Assembly (NCBI GenBank): GCA_038230415.1
Contig: JBBRNH010000021.1
Location: 1 to 64,000 of the forward strand
Direction: 5' to 3'
From: JBBRNH01 sp038230415
GTDB lineage: Bacteria; Bacteroidota; Bacteroidia; Cytophagales; Spirosomataceae
Length of the DNA stretch: 64,000 nt
A program made the translations under genes and the position numbers. Under the pieces are notes generated by a model. The model was not told the origin of the DNA and searched no databases. It worked only from the letters and a program-made list of their open reading frames with translations. Position 1 is the first letter of the stretch, and the number at the start of each line of letters is the position of its first letter. Shown one piece after another: positions 1-8,480 of the stretch.

Positions 1-599
1 CCATCGTCTCCACTTTTATCGGGGCCGTAACCTGCGTTCAGACCGCGTATAACCTCGTCAGTCCGTTGGTGCCGCTGTACATTATCGCCCTGATTGTGCG
101 CGACAGCACCATTCTCGAACTCGGCCCGACCATTATGTGCATTGTTTTGTCGGGCAAGGTAGGCTCTAACATTGCGGGCGAACTCGGCACCATGCGCATC
201 ACCGAACAGATTGACGCGCTGGAAGTTATGGGTATCAATTCGAGTTCATATTTGGTGCTGCCCAAAGTGATTGCCGCCGTGTTGATGGTGCCGTTGCTGG
301 TGATTCTGGCCTGTTTTCTATCTATCTACGGCGGCTACTTAGCCGGCACGCTGACCGGAATTATCTCGCCCGAAAACTACATTTATGGCCTTCGGTATCA
401 GTTCAACACGTTCAGTGTGCCGTTTGCCATGATAAAATCGGTGGTGTTTGCGTTCCTGATTTCCACCATCTCGTCGTATCAGGGGTTCTACACATCGGGC
501 GGGGCCTTGGAGGTGGGCCGGGCCTCAACAGCCGCCGTCACCAACAGTTGTATTGCCGTGTTGGTAGCCGATTTTCTGCTGGCGCAGTTTCTGGTGTGA
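1..599 (+). CDS. mlaE: MlaE/YrbE-type ABC lipid transporter permease, 5' end cut off
   Basis: This is the C-terminal part (about 198 codons, reading frame entering at base 3) of an integral membrane permease of the MlaE family, which moves phospholipids between inner and outer membrane together with an MlaF ATPase and an MCE protein. The family signature region is visible: GAVTCVQTAYN near the window edge, then GPTIMCIVLSGKVGSNIAGE and the conserved EQIDALEVMG stretch, followed by hydrophobic segments to the C-terminus. The real start lies before the window. The ATPase gene follows after a gap of about 105 bp filled by palindromic repeats. The MCE protein MlaD that usually follows in Bacteroidota is not present here, because the next gene is on the other strand. 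Confidence 0.93.
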   Translation, partial: IVSTFIGAVTCVQTAYNLVSPLVPLYIIALIVRDSTILELGPTIMCIVLSGKVGSNIAGELGTMRITEQIDALEVMGINSSSYLVLPKVIAAVLMVPLLVILACFLSIYGGYLAGTLTGIISPENYIYGLRYQFNTFSVPFAMIKSVVFAFLISTISSYQGFYTSGGALEVGRASTAAVTNSCIAVLVADFLLAQFLV

Positions 600-608
600 G
601 ACCGAATG

Positions 609-684
609 CCCTCGGTTTAAACCGGGGGCAATGGATTTACCCGTCCCGGATTACAAAATCTTTTGTCCCCGGTTTAAACCGGGG
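609..684. repeat. two copies of a GGTTTAAACC-centred palindrome between mlaE and mlaF
   Basis: A perfect 18-base palindrome, CCCCGGTTTAAACCGGGG, lies at 667-684. A second copy with one mismatch in the stem lies at 609-628. The two are about 40 bp apart in the short gap between two genes that should be co-transcribed. This looks like a REP-type repeat and not a terminator, since no T-run follows. It could form hairpins that stabilise or process the mRNA; that role is inference. Confidence 0.7.
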
Positions 685-704
685 GATTATGGAGAAATTC
701 TAAA

Positions 705-1451
705 ATGCTCGAAATCAGAAACATATCCAAAACCTTTGGCGACCGTAAAGTTATCGATGATGTGAGCGGCACCTTCAAACCCGGTGATACCAGCCTGATT
801 ATCGGCGGCAGCGGCACCGGCAAAAGCGTACTGCTCAAGTGCATGATTGGCCTCATCAAACCCGAAGCCGGGCAGGTACTCTACGATGGCCGCGAATTTC
901 TGGGAGCCGACAAAGACACGCTCAAAGCCATCCGGCGCGAAATGGGCGTACTGTTCCAGGGGTCGGCCCTGTTCGACTCCAAAAACGTGCTGGATAATGT
1001 ACGTTTCCCGCTCGAAATGCTGACCGACATGGGTGACGACGAAAAACGAGACCGCGCCGAATTTTGTCTGCAACGGGTTGGTTTAGAGAACGTTGGCGAC
1101 CGGATGCCATCCGAGGTTTCGGGCGGCATGAAAAAACGGGTTGGTATTGCGCGGGCCATCGTGATGAACCCCCGGTTTCTGTTTTGCGACGAACCCAACT
1201 CCGGTCTCGACCCGCTCACATCCATCAAAATTGACCAGCTCATCAAAGAAATTACCGACGAATTTCTGATGACAACCATCGTGATTACGCACGATATGAA
1301 CTCGATGATGGAGATTGGCGAGAAAATTCTGTTTCTCTACAAAGGCCAAAAACTTTGGGAAGGCGATAATACGACCATCACGCACTCAGACGTGAAAGAA
1401 CTCAACGAGTTCATTTACGCCAATAAACTGCTGCGGGAAGTGAGTCAGTAG
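705..1451 (+). CDS. mlaF: MlaF-type ABC transporter ATPase
   Basis: This 248-residue cytoplasmic ATPase powers the MlaE permease encoded just upstream. Walker A is GGSGTGKS at residues 34-41, the ABC signature SGGMKKR starts near residue 139, Walker B is FLFCDEP near 159-165, and EPNSGLDPLTS with the switch histidine region (VITHDMNS) follows. The signature SGGMKKR, as opposed to LSGGQ, is typical of the MlaF/YrbF family. The ATG at 705 is preceded by a GGAG-like purine run. No MlaD/MCE gene follows; the peroxidase gene downstream is on the opposite strand, so the MCE partner must be elsewhere. Confidence 0.92.
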   Translation: MLEIRNISKTFGDRKVIDDVSGTFKPGDTSLIIGGSGTGKSVLLKCMIGLIKPEAGQVLYDGREFLGADKDTLKAIRREMGVLFQGSALFDSKNVLDNVRFPLEMLTDMGDDEKRDRAEFCLQRVGLENVGDRMPSEVSGGMKKRVGIARAIVMNPRFLFCDEPNSGLDPLTSIKIDQLIKEITDEFLMTTIVITHDMNSMMEIGEKILFLYKGQKLWEGDNTTITHSDVKELNEFIYANKLLREVSQ

Positions 1452-1462
1452 AGAAATTGTCT

Positions 1463-1483
1463 CCGACAGCAGAATGCTGTCGG
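1463..1483. repeat. 9-bp stem hairpin between convergent mlaF and peroxidase genes
   Basis: CCGACAGCA and TGCTGTCGG form a perfect 9-bp stem around a 3-base loop, between the stops of two convergent genes (1451 and 1491). There is no T-run on either side, so it may be a REP-like element or a weak bidirectional terminator. Confidence 0.5.
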
Positions 1484-1490
1484 GAACCCT

Positions 1491-3272
1491 TTACAACGCC
1501 TTCATAAACGCGACCAACGCTCGTTTTTCCGGTGCCGTGAGGTTGAGTTTGTCAAACGGAAGGGTCTGGTTTTCAGGGCCGAAGCCTAATCCTTTGCCGC
1601 CCCCTTTGTCATAAAAATCCACCACCTGTTCCAGCGTTTTATAAACTCCGTTGTGCATATACGGAGCCGTTTTGCCAATGCCCCGTAACGTTGGTGTTTT
1701 GAAGGCGTTTTGGTGTATCTCAAGCCCGGTGAATCCCGCCCTGCCAATGTCGGGCGACAGTTTTTTACCGGCAGCAGTGGCGGGTGTACCAATAATCTCG
1801 CTTTCCGATTTGATGTAAGCGGGCGGAACCGTGCCGTTGAAAATTGGGAAATAGTGGCAGGTGCCGCACCTACCTTTGCCCATAAAGACGTTAAAGCCGA
1901 GCTTTTCGTCGGTGGTGAGCATCGCTTTCGGCTCGTCGGCGCGGAGGTAACGGTCAACGCGGGAGTCGGCAGGAGTCAGCGACCGGACGTAGCTGGCGAG
2001 GGCATTGCGGAGGTTTACTTCTGTCAGGCTGTCGGGGTAGGCTTTTCTGAAATGAGCCTGATAATCAGCGTCTTTTTTCAAAATCTCTACGGCTCTTTGG
2101 GTTGAGCCGCCCATCTCATCGGGGTTATGCACGACATCCGTAATCTGGTCTTCCAGGAAAAACACCCGCGAATCTATGAATTGAAACGACTGCAAACCGG
2201 CATTTAGCAGCGTGGGCGTGTTGCGGCTGATGCGGGTTTTTCCGTCAATACTGAACGCCGTTTTTTCGCCATCGGTAAAGCCGCGTTCGGGTTGGTGGCA
2301 GGTCTGGCAGGTTCGTTTGCCATCGCTTGATAGCACGGGGTTCGAGAAGAGCATCTTGCCTAAGGCCACCCGGTCGGGGGTGGGGGCGCGGGTGTCATAC
2401 CGGGCGAAGGCCATCGGCTCAAACGCGCCCACATCCGAGAGCGTCCGGGCCGATTGTTTCAGGAGTCGTTTATCGGTCGGTAGGGTCAAACCCAGCGTTT
2501 TCTGGGTCTCGGCCAGCAAACGGCTCAACGGATAAGCGCAATCCCGGATAAACGTCAGCCTGTCAAACGGCATAAATTTTTGGCCGCGCAACCGGCTGAT
2601 TGCCAGACTAAACGCCCGGTTTAGTTGCGTGGCAAGGGCCTGGTTTCTGGCCGCGAGCGGATAGTGCGTTACCATTTGCTGCATGGTTTCGAGCGATACG
2701 GCGGCTTCGGGCAGCGAGTTGTTGTCAATCGGCGAATCGAAGCCGGTGATGCCAAGCGTAATGATCCGAAACACCTCCAGCCGCATGGCCCCAAACACGT
2801 GGGCATCGCTTAATTGCGTATAATTAACCACATTTCGCAGCGAATTTGTGGTTTCCTGCAACCGTTTAAGTTCGGCGTTGAGGATTATTTTCCGGGCCGG
2901 GTCGAGCGGAAAAACTAAGGCTTCGATCACCTGTAAACCGTAGGGAGGCCAGGCTATCCACCGACCATCGTCAAAATCAGCATCCGGCACGGGCGGGCCG
3001 TTGAGCCGTTTGGCCGAGCCGGGAAAATAAAACTCGGTCAGGCACTCAACGGGTTTGTAGGCCAGCCGCATCTGCCGAAACGCCCGCTGTACGTCCGTAG
3101 CAGGCCGGTTGGTCTGCACCGCCTGCCGAAACACGCCCACCGCCGAATCGAACCGGGCGAGGGCCGACACGTACCGGATTTTGACGAGTTGATGGGGTTG
3201 CTTCGGAGTCGTTTCCGCGCTTGCGCCCAGCATAATCAAACCAGCAATCAAGAAGACACAAACAGGATTCAT
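1491..3272 (-). CDS. secreted di-haem cytochrome c peroxidase (MauG/CcpA family) with an extra N-terminal domain
   Basis: The product (593 residues from the ATG at 3272) has an uncharged hydrophobic signal segment ending near LGASA, so it is exported to the periplasm. Two c-type haem motifs, CQTCH near residue 320 and CGTCH near residue 467, sit about 147 residues apart as in bacterial di-haem peroxidases, with the TDGEKTAFSIDG and RNTPTLLN stretches typical of the family. The family removes H2O2 or oxidises a partner protein using electrons from small c-type cytochromes. The first 280 or so residues, with no haem motif, form a helical extra domain seen in long Bacteroidota members. An in-frame TTG at 3305 would add 11 residues; I prefer the ATG. 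Confidence 0.88.
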   Translation of the reverse strand: MNPVCVFLIAGLIMLGASAETTPKQPHQLVKIRYVSALARFDSAVGVFRQAVQTNRPATDVQRAFRQMRLAYKPVECLTEFYFPGSAKRLNGPPVPDADFDDGRWIAWPPYGLQVIEALVFPLDPARKIILNAELKRLQETTNSLRNVVNYTQLSDAHVFGAMRLEVFRIITLGITGFDSPIDNNSLPEAAVSLETMQQMVTHYPLAARNQALATQLNRAFSLAISRLRGQKFMPFDRLTFIRDCAYPLSRLLAETQKTLGLTLPTDKRLLKQSARTLSDVGAFEPMAFARYDTRAPTPDRVALGKMLFSNPVLSSDGKRTCQTCHQPERGFTDGEKTAFSIDGKTRISRNTPTLLNAGLQSFQFIDSRVFFLEDQITDVVHNPDEMGGSTQRAVEILKKDADYQAHFRKAYPDSLTEVNLRNALASYVRSLTPADSRVDRYLRADEPKAMLTTDEKLGFNVFMGKGRCGTCHYFPIFNGTVPPAYIKSESEIIGTPATAAGKKLSPDIGRAGFTGLEIHQNAFKTPTLRGIGKTAPYMHNGVYKTLEQVVDFYDKGGGKGLGFGPENQTLPFDKLNLTAPEKRALVAFMKAL

Positions 3273-3417
3273 CGTAATCGTTAGCAAAAGAACGCGCCCC
3301 AACAAGACACCAAAGATAACTCAGTCAGTCTGTTACCGAACATTATCTGTTTGTTAAGGCTGGTTCCGACCGCTATCCCGCCGTTTTGCGTATTTTCGCC
3401 AAATTATTAACCACCGA

Positions 3418-4659
3418 ATGGAGCGTTTTACCGGCCTGATTGGCATCGTTTTAATCCTGGGCATCGCGTTTTTGATGTCAAACAACCGCAAAGCCATCAA
3501 TTACCGGACCGTTGGCGTAGGGCTGGCCCTGCAATTTGGACTGGCGGTGTTCGTGCTGAAAACCCCCATCGGGCAGCAGATTTTCCGCACATTGGGTGCA
3601 TTGGTCGAGGGATTATTGCGAAAAGCTGATGCCGGGGCCGAATTTGTGTTTTCGCCGTTGGTTAAAACCGACGTGCTGACGAAGGCGTTTGGCCCGGCTA
3701 ACAGTTTCATCTTCTTCTTCAAGATTATCCCGACCATCATTTTCGTGGCCGTTCTGGTGAACATGGCCTATCACCTCGGCATCATGCAGCGCGTTGTGGC
3801 GGTGATGGCGCGGGGTATGAAATGGCTCATGGGCGTGAGCGGGGCCGAAGCCCTGAGCAACGTGGCGAGTACGTTTGTGGGGCAGGTCGAAGCGCAGATT
3901 ATGGTGAAACCGTACCTGAAAACTATGACCAACTCCGAGCTAATGGCCTCAATGTCAGGGAGTTTTGCCTGCATTGCAGGAGGTGTTTTAGCAACGTATG
4001 TGGCCCTCGGCGTGCCGGCTCCGTATCTGTTGGCCGCCAGCATCATGGCTGCGCCGGGTGCGCTGGTGATCGCCAAAATCGTGTATCCCGAAACGGAGAA
4101 ATCAGAAACCGAGGGCATTATTAAAATTGACATTAAGAAAAACCACGCCAATCTGCTCGACGCGATTGCTGCCGGTGCCAGCGAGGGGCTGAAAGTGGGC
4201 TTCAACGTGATTGCCATGCTGATCGGGTTTATCGCCCTCATTGCCTTGATTAACAGCATCTTGTTCAGGATTGGGTATTACACCATTGGTATAGACTACC
4301 TGAGCCTGAACTTCCTGTTAGGCAAAGTCTTCTCGGCGTTTGCGTGGGCGATGGGCGTTCCGGGCAACGATATTCAAACGGCGGGTGCGTTGATGGGGAC
4401 AAAAATGGTGGTGAATGAGTTTGTAGCATATCTCGACCTGGTGAAAATCAAGGATACGCTCGACCCGAAAACGGTGGCTATCGTGAGTTTCGCGCTCTGC
4501 GGCTTCGCCAATTTTTCGTCCATCGCTATTCAGGTTGGTGGTATTGGTGAGTTAGCCCCGTCGCGCCGGAGTGATCTGGCAAAATTAGGTTTCAAAGCCC
4601 TCATCTGTGGCACGTTAGCGAGTTATATGTCGGCAACCCTGGCCGGGCTTTTATTGTAA
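3418..4659 (+). CDS. concentrative nucleoside transporter (CNT/NupC family)
   Basis: This 413-residue inner-membrane protein imports nucleosides using an ion gradient. The family hallmarks are visible: an N-terminal hydrophobic segment, an NMAYHLGIMQRVV stretch, the conserved SGAEALSNVASTFVGQVEA block (nucleoside and cation site), the GSFACIAGGVLATYVALG segment, and the C-terminal ALCGFANFSSIAIQ motif. Length matches the family. It stands alone; moaA follows after a gap occupied by an inverted repeat, with no obvious functional link. The ATG at 3418 follows an AT-rich stretch. Confidence 0.92.
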   Translation: MERFTGLIGIVLILGIAFLMSNNRKAINYRTVGVGLALQFGLAVFVLKTPIGQQIFRTLGALVEGLLRKADAGAEFVFSPLVKTDVLTKAFGPANSFIFFFKIIPTIIFVAVLVNMAYHLGIMQRVVAVMARGMKWLMGVSGAEALSNVASTFVGQVEAQIMVKPYLKTMTNSELMASMSGSFACIAGGVLATYVALGVPAPYLLAASIMAAPGALVIAKIVYPETEKSETEGIIKIDIKKNHANLLDAIAAGASEGLKVGFNVIAMLIGFIALIALINSILFRIGYYTIGIDYLSLNFLLGKVFSAFAWAMGVPGNDIQTAGALMGTKMVVNEFVAYLDLVKIKDTLDPKTVAIVSFALCGFANFSSIAIQVGGIGELAPSRRSDLAKLGFKALICGTLASYMSATLAGLLL

Positions 4660-4662
4660 GTT

Positions 4663-4754
4663 TAAACGCAGAGGTCGCTGAGAAAAGAGCAGCGAACGCC
4701 TGATAAATTTAAATCTCTGCGGTCTCTGCGTGATCTCTGTAAACTCTGCGTTTA
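4663..4754. repeat. inverted-repeat spacer between nupC-like gene and moaA
   Basis: TAAACGCAGAG (4663-4673) returns inverted as CTCTGCGTTTA (4744-4754), with further degenerate CTCTGCG copies inside. The element starts 3 bp after the upstream stop and ends 14 bp before the moaA start. It has the same architecture, and a related sequence, as the element at 32730-32830. Confidence 0.75.
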
Positions 4755-4768
4755 GAAAAAACTTCGAT

Positions 4769-5749
4769 ATGCTTTACGACAACCACAATCGCCCGATTTC
4801 GTACCTGCGGCTGGCCGTTACCGACCGCTGCAACCTGCGTTGTTTTTATTGTATGCCCGAAGAAGGTATCAAGTATCTGCCTAAACGTCAGTTGCTTACC
4901 TACGAAGAAATGGAGCGTGTGGTCAGAATTCTGGCCGCGTTGGGAGTCTCGAAAATCAGAATCACAGGCGGAGAGCCTTTTGTCAGGAACGACCTGATGG
5001 GGTTCATGCGCCGATTATCTGAAACGCCCGGCGTGAACGAAATTGGCCTGACAACCAACGGCGTACTCACCGCCCCGCACATCCCGGAGTTGATTGAATT
5101 GGGCGTAAAATCGGTGAACCTCAGCATTGACACCCTCGACCGCGAACGATTTCATCAGATTACCCGGCGCGACGAACTGCCCGCCGTGCTGAAAACGCTG
5201 GACGAACTCCTGAAACACGGTATTTTCGTGAAAATAAACGCGGTGGTCATGGACGGCCAAAACACCAATGACCTCGTACCTCTCGCCGAACTGACCCGCC
5301 ATCACCCGATTTCGATGCGGTTTATCGAGGAAATGCCTTTCAACGGCGAAGGCACTCATTATCCGGTTTTGAACTGGACGTATCGCCGGATTTTTCAGGA
5401 ACTTCAGGATAATTTCCCCGGCATCCAGGCTCTTGAAAACGAGCCGTTTGCCACCGCACAGGAATACCAGATTCCGGGCTATCGGGGAACGGTGGGGATT
5501 ATTGCCGCCTTCAGCCGGACGTTTTGCGGCACCTGCAACCGGATTCGGCTCACGGCGCAGGGATCGCTCAAAACCTGCTTGTATGACGATGGCGTACTTG
5601 ACGTTCGCGCCCTGCTGCGGAGCGGAGCCACCGATCTCGACGTAGAAATGGCGTTCAGGAAAGCCTTTGCCCAGCGCCCCGCCAACGGGTTCGAGGCCGA
5701 AGCAAAACGCTCGCCGGTGTCAGAGTCAATGTCAACCATTGGGGGGTAA
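4769..5749 (+). CDS. moaA: GTP 3',8-cyclase MoaA (molybdenum cofactor synthesis)
   Basis: This radical-SAM enzyme (326 residues) converts GTP to 3',8-cyclo-GTP, the first step of molybdopterin synthesis. The N-terminal cluster cysteines are C21, C25 and C28 in DRCNLRCFYC. The GTP-binding second cluster motif FCGTCNRIRL and a later cysteine (TCLYDDG) are near the C-terminus, and the protein ends in the family's Gly-Gly. I chose the ATG at 4769; the reading frame extends 13 codons upstream, but those codons lie in the repeat element. No other moa genes are adjacent. Confidence 0.95.
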   Translation: MLYDNHNRPISYLRLAVTDRCNLRCFYCMPEEGIKYLPKRQLLTYEEMERVVRILAALGVSKIRITGGEPFVRNDLMGFMRRLSETPGVNEIGLTTNGVLTAPHIPELIELGVKSVNLSIDTLDRERFHQITRRDELPAVLKTLDELLKHGIFVKINAVVMDGQNTNDLVPLAELTRHHPISMRFIEEMPFNGEGTHYPVLNWTYRRIFQELQDNFPGIQALENEPFATAQEYQIPGYRGTVGIIAAFSRTFCGTCNRIRLTAQGSLKTCLYDDGVLDVRALLRSGATDLDVEMAFRKAFAQRPANGFEAEAKRSPVSESMSTIGG

Positions 5750-5761
5750 CTTGTTGCCCAC

Positions 5762-5811
5762 CGCCCCCAGGCTGTGGGAATTTAGCGAACAACCGCCACA
5801 GTCTGGGGGCG
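5762..5811. terminator. 16-bp hairpin between convergent moaA and hpt
   Basis: CGCCCCCAGGCTGTGG (5762-5777) pairs with CCACAGTCTGGGGGCG (5796-5811) with one mismatch, between two convergent stop codons. It could end transcription in both directions; neither side has a T-run. Confidence 0.55.
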
Positions 5812-5820
5812 ATGGCGAAC

Positions 5821-6357
5821 TTACTTTTCCAGCACAAAGATAGCCTTCGTGTTGCGGCCAAGCCCGTCGTAATCAAGGCCATAGCCAACCACAAAGCGGT
5901 TCTCGATCTCGAAACCCACGTAGTCTAACTCGATTTCTTCCTGCAACGCATCGGGCTTGAACAATAGCGTGGCAATGGCAATGCTGGCCGGGTCCTGCAA
6001 CCGCATCTGCCGGCAAACGTCGGCCATCGTCAGGCCGGTATCCACAATGTCTTCCACAATAATCAAATGGCGGTCCGTTACGGATTCGGCCAGGCCCAAA
6101 ATCTGTTTCAACTCGCCGGTCGAAGCTGTTTGCCGGTATGACGCTACGCGGATAAACGTGATTTCGCAGGGAACGGTGATGTTTTTGAGCAGGTCGGTCC
6201 CGAAAATAGCGGCTCCGTTCAGCACCACCACAATCAGGGGGCAACGGTCGGCATAATCTGTGCTGATCTGCCCCGCCAATACCGTAACCCGCTCCTGAAT
6301 GGCAGTTTCAGGAATAAACGGGACAAACGTTTTGTCGTGGATGGTGAGGGTCTTCAT
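5821..6357 (-). CDS. hpt: hypoxanthine phosphoribosyltransferase
   Basis: The 178-residue product salvages hypoxanthine/guanine with PRPP to give IMP/GMP in the cytoplasm. The PRPP-binding loop is LIIVEDIVDTGLT, and the early GAAIF region and C-terminal FVVGYGLDYD stretch match HPRT. The open frame extends 50 codons upstream, but that extension has no similarity to the family and runs into the divergent promoter region, so the ATG at 6357 is preferred. The gene is convergent with moaA and divergent from the TPR gene. Confidence 0.93.
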   Translation of the reverse strand: MKTLTIHDKTFVPFIPETAIQERVTVLAGQISTDYADRCPLIVVVLNGAAIFGTDLLKNITVPCEITFIRVASYRQTASTGELKQILGLAESVTDRHLIIVEDIVDTGLTMADVCRQMRLQDPASIAIATLLFKPDALQEEIELDYVGFEIENRFVVGYGLDYDGLGRNTKAIFVLEK

Positions 6358-6361
6358 CGGG

Positions 6362-6395
6362 CAAAGGTAACGCGCAAAAAACACCTCTTCACAAA
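6362..6395 (-). promoter_or_regulatory. putative Bacteroidota promoter of hpt, close to the start codon
   Basis: On the minus strand TACCTTTG (6369-6362) matches the TAnnTTTG -7 element and a TTTG (6395-6392) lies 22 bp upstream. The -7 box ends only 4 bases before the ATG, so the mRNA would be leaderless or nearly so. The spacing is slightly long. Confidence 0.45.
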
Positions 6396-6452
6396 CTGAC
6401 AGGCCGTTTGCAGCGTTAATACCCTGCACATACAACAAATCTGAAACACGAA

Positions 6453-7670
6453 ATGCACATCCGAATTGGTCTGGCCGTCTGGCTGATGAGCCTGACCCTG
6501 GCGGCACAGGCCCAACTCTACGACCCCTCGGCGTTCGACAAGAAATACGACGGCCTGCTCAAACATCCCGGCGTGCAGTTAGAGTCGGCAGAGGCCATTA
6601 ACCTGCTTTACAATTACAAGTTTTATGAGGCCGACAAGGAGTTTCGGTGGTTGCGGCTACGCTACCCCAAACACCCGATGCCGTATTTTTTGATGGGGCT
6701 GGCCGAGTGGTGGAAAATAGTACCCAATACCGACCTCACCGATTACGACTACCGCTTTGAGGCTCTGATGGATACGACCATCACGCTGGCCGAAAATCTC
6801 TACGACGAAAACGAAAGCAAGGTCGAAGCCGCGTTTTTTCTGTCGGCGGCTTACGCCTTCAAAGGGCGGCTGTACTCGGAGCGCAAAAAATGGACGAAGG
6901 CGACCTTCGCGGCTAAAAACGCGCTGAAATATTTCGAGAAGTGCAAAAACAACGGCGATCTTAGCCCCGAACTGCTTTTCGGTGACGGGCTGTATAACTA
7001 CTACGCGCAGTGGATTCCGGCCAATTATCCGCTGCTGAAACCCGTGCTGCTGTTCTTTCCGAAGGGCGATAAAAATCTCGGAATCAGTCAGTTAGAGAAA
7101 ACCTCGAACAATGCTTTTTACACCCGCACCGAGGCCCGGTATTTCCTGCTCCAGATTTACAGCATGGAAAATCAGTATGACAAAGCCTACGATTTAGCCA
7201 AATACATGGCCGGGCAATATCCCGATAACCCCTATTTTGAGCGGTACTTTGCGCGGTCGGCATTTGTGCGGGGCCAACTGCCCGAAGCCGAGCGGATTTG
7301 CAAAGATATTTTAGAGAAGATCGGGCAGGGGAAGGCCGGTTACGAAGGCGTAAGCGGACGCTCGGCAACGTACATTCTGGCGTATATCAACCAGTTTTTT
7401 TACCACAACAACGCCGTTGCCAAACAATATTATAACCAGAGTCTGGAGTTTGCCAAACAGACCAACGCCACCAACGCGGGTTATTACTGGTCGTCGCTGC
7501 TGAACTTAGGCCGCATTGCTGATACCGAGAAAGAATATGATCTCGCCCGCGATTACTATCAGCAGGTGATGGATGCCGCCGAGCGCAAGTCGAGCCAATA
7601 TAAAGAAGCCAAAAAGTTTATCGAAGAGGGCCGCAAAGCCCGGCGCGACGAACGGCGCAAACGGAACTGA
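6453..7670 (+). CDS. exported tetratricopeptide-repeat protein
   Basis: The product has 405 residues with a signal peptide cleaved near AAQAQ. The mature part is helical with TPR-like repeats (for example KFYEADKEFRWLRLRYPKHP, EARYFLLQIYSMENQYDKAY and ATNAGYYWSSLLNLGRIADT). The C-terminus is strongly basic and acidic (KARRDERRKRN). It is probably a periplasmic or outer-membrane-associated scaffold, but the partner is unknown. The methyltransferase gene begins one base after its stop, which suggests translational coupling. Confidence 0.75.
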   Translation: MHIRIGLAVWLMSLTLAAQAQLYDPSAFDKKYDGLLKHPGVQLESAEAINLLYNYKFYEADKEFRWLRLRYPKHPMPYFLMGLAEWWKIVPNTDLTDYDYRFEALMDTTITLAENLYDENESKVEAAFFLSAAYAFKGRLYSERKKWTKATFAAKNALKYFEKCKNNGDLSPELLFGDGLYNYYAQWIPANYPLLKPVLLFFPKGDKNLGISQLEKTSNNAFYTRTEARYFLLQIYSMENQYDKAYDLAKYMAGQYPDNPYFERYFARSAFVRGQLPEAERICKDILEKIGQGKAGYEGVSGRSATYILAYINQFFYHNNAVAKQYYNQSLEFAKQTNATNAGYYWSSLLNLGRIADTEKEYDLARDYYQQVMDAAERKSSQYKEAKKFIEEGRKARRDERRKRN

Positions 7671-7671
7671 C

Positions 7672-8451
7672 GTGATTTCTGCCTACCTCCGCTACGTCTT
7701 CCGCGCCCGCAACGAACACGGCCTGCATTCACCGTTTGTGTTTGATTTATACAGCCGCATTATTCGACCTGACAACGCCAGTCTGCCCGCATTTTGCCCT
7801 ATTCAAACGCTTCGCGGTGAGTTACTTGCCAGCAAAACTACTATTCAGGTAACGGACCTGGGGGCGGGGTCAAGGTTAGGCAGCAGCCCCGAACGGCGCG
7901 TGGCCGACATCGTGAAAAACGCCGAAAAACCAGCCCGGTTCGGGCGGCTACTATACCGGCTCATCCGGCGGTTAGGGGCCAAAACGGTGGTTGAGCTCGG
8001 CACATCGCTGGGGCTGACAACGGCGTATTTAGCTTCCGCTACGCAAGCCCAAGGCGGGCGGGTGGTCTCGTTTGAGGGCTGCCCCGAAACGGCGGCTGTG
8101 GCCCGGCAAAATCTCGCCCACCTCGCCGAAAAAAACGTGGACATCATAGTGGGAAATATTGACGATACCCTGGCTCCGCAAATGGCCGCGCTCGGCCCGG
8201 TTGATCTGGTGTTTTTCGATGCCAACCACCGCCACCAACCCACCCTGCGCTATTTTGAGACCTGCCTGCCCAACGCCCACAACGACACCTGTTTTGTGTT
8301 TGATGATATTCACTGGTCGGCAGAGATGGAACACGCCTGGGCTGATGTTCAGGCACATCCGGCGGTGACGGTCACGATTGATCTGTTTTGGGTAGGGTTG
8401 GTATTTTTCAGAAAAGAGCAACCGAAAGAGCATTTTGTGCTGCGGTTTTGA
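7672..8451 (+). CDS. class I SAM-dependent methyltransferase (O-methyltransferase-like)
   Basis: The product is about 259 residues. Motif I for SAM binding is VVELGTSLGLTTAYLA, followed by VVSFEGCP (acidic ribose-binding residue) and VDLVFFDANH, as in the catechol O-methyltransferase-like group. The GTG at 7672, one base after the TPR stop, gives a natural N-terminus (VISAYLRYVFRARNEHG); a longer frame from 7573 only overlaps the TPR gene. The conserved HGLHSPFVFDLY start is characteristic of a Bacteroidota subfamily whose substrate is not known to me. Confidence 0.8.
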   Translation: MISAYLRYVFRARNEHGLHSPFVFDLYSRIIRPDNASLPAFCPIQTLRGELLASKTTIQVTDLGAGSRLGSSPERRVADIVKNAEKPARFGRLLYRLIRRLGAKTVVELGTSLGLTTAYLASATQAQGGRVVSFEGCPETAAVARQNLAHLAEKNVDIIVGNIDDTLAPQMAALGPVDLVFFDANHRHQPTLRYFETCLPNAHNDTCFVFDDIHWSAEMEHAWADVQAHPAVTVTIDLFWVGLVFFRKEQPKEHFVLRF

Positions 8452-8480
8452 GAGGAGGGAGATAAAGTTTAAAACCTCTC

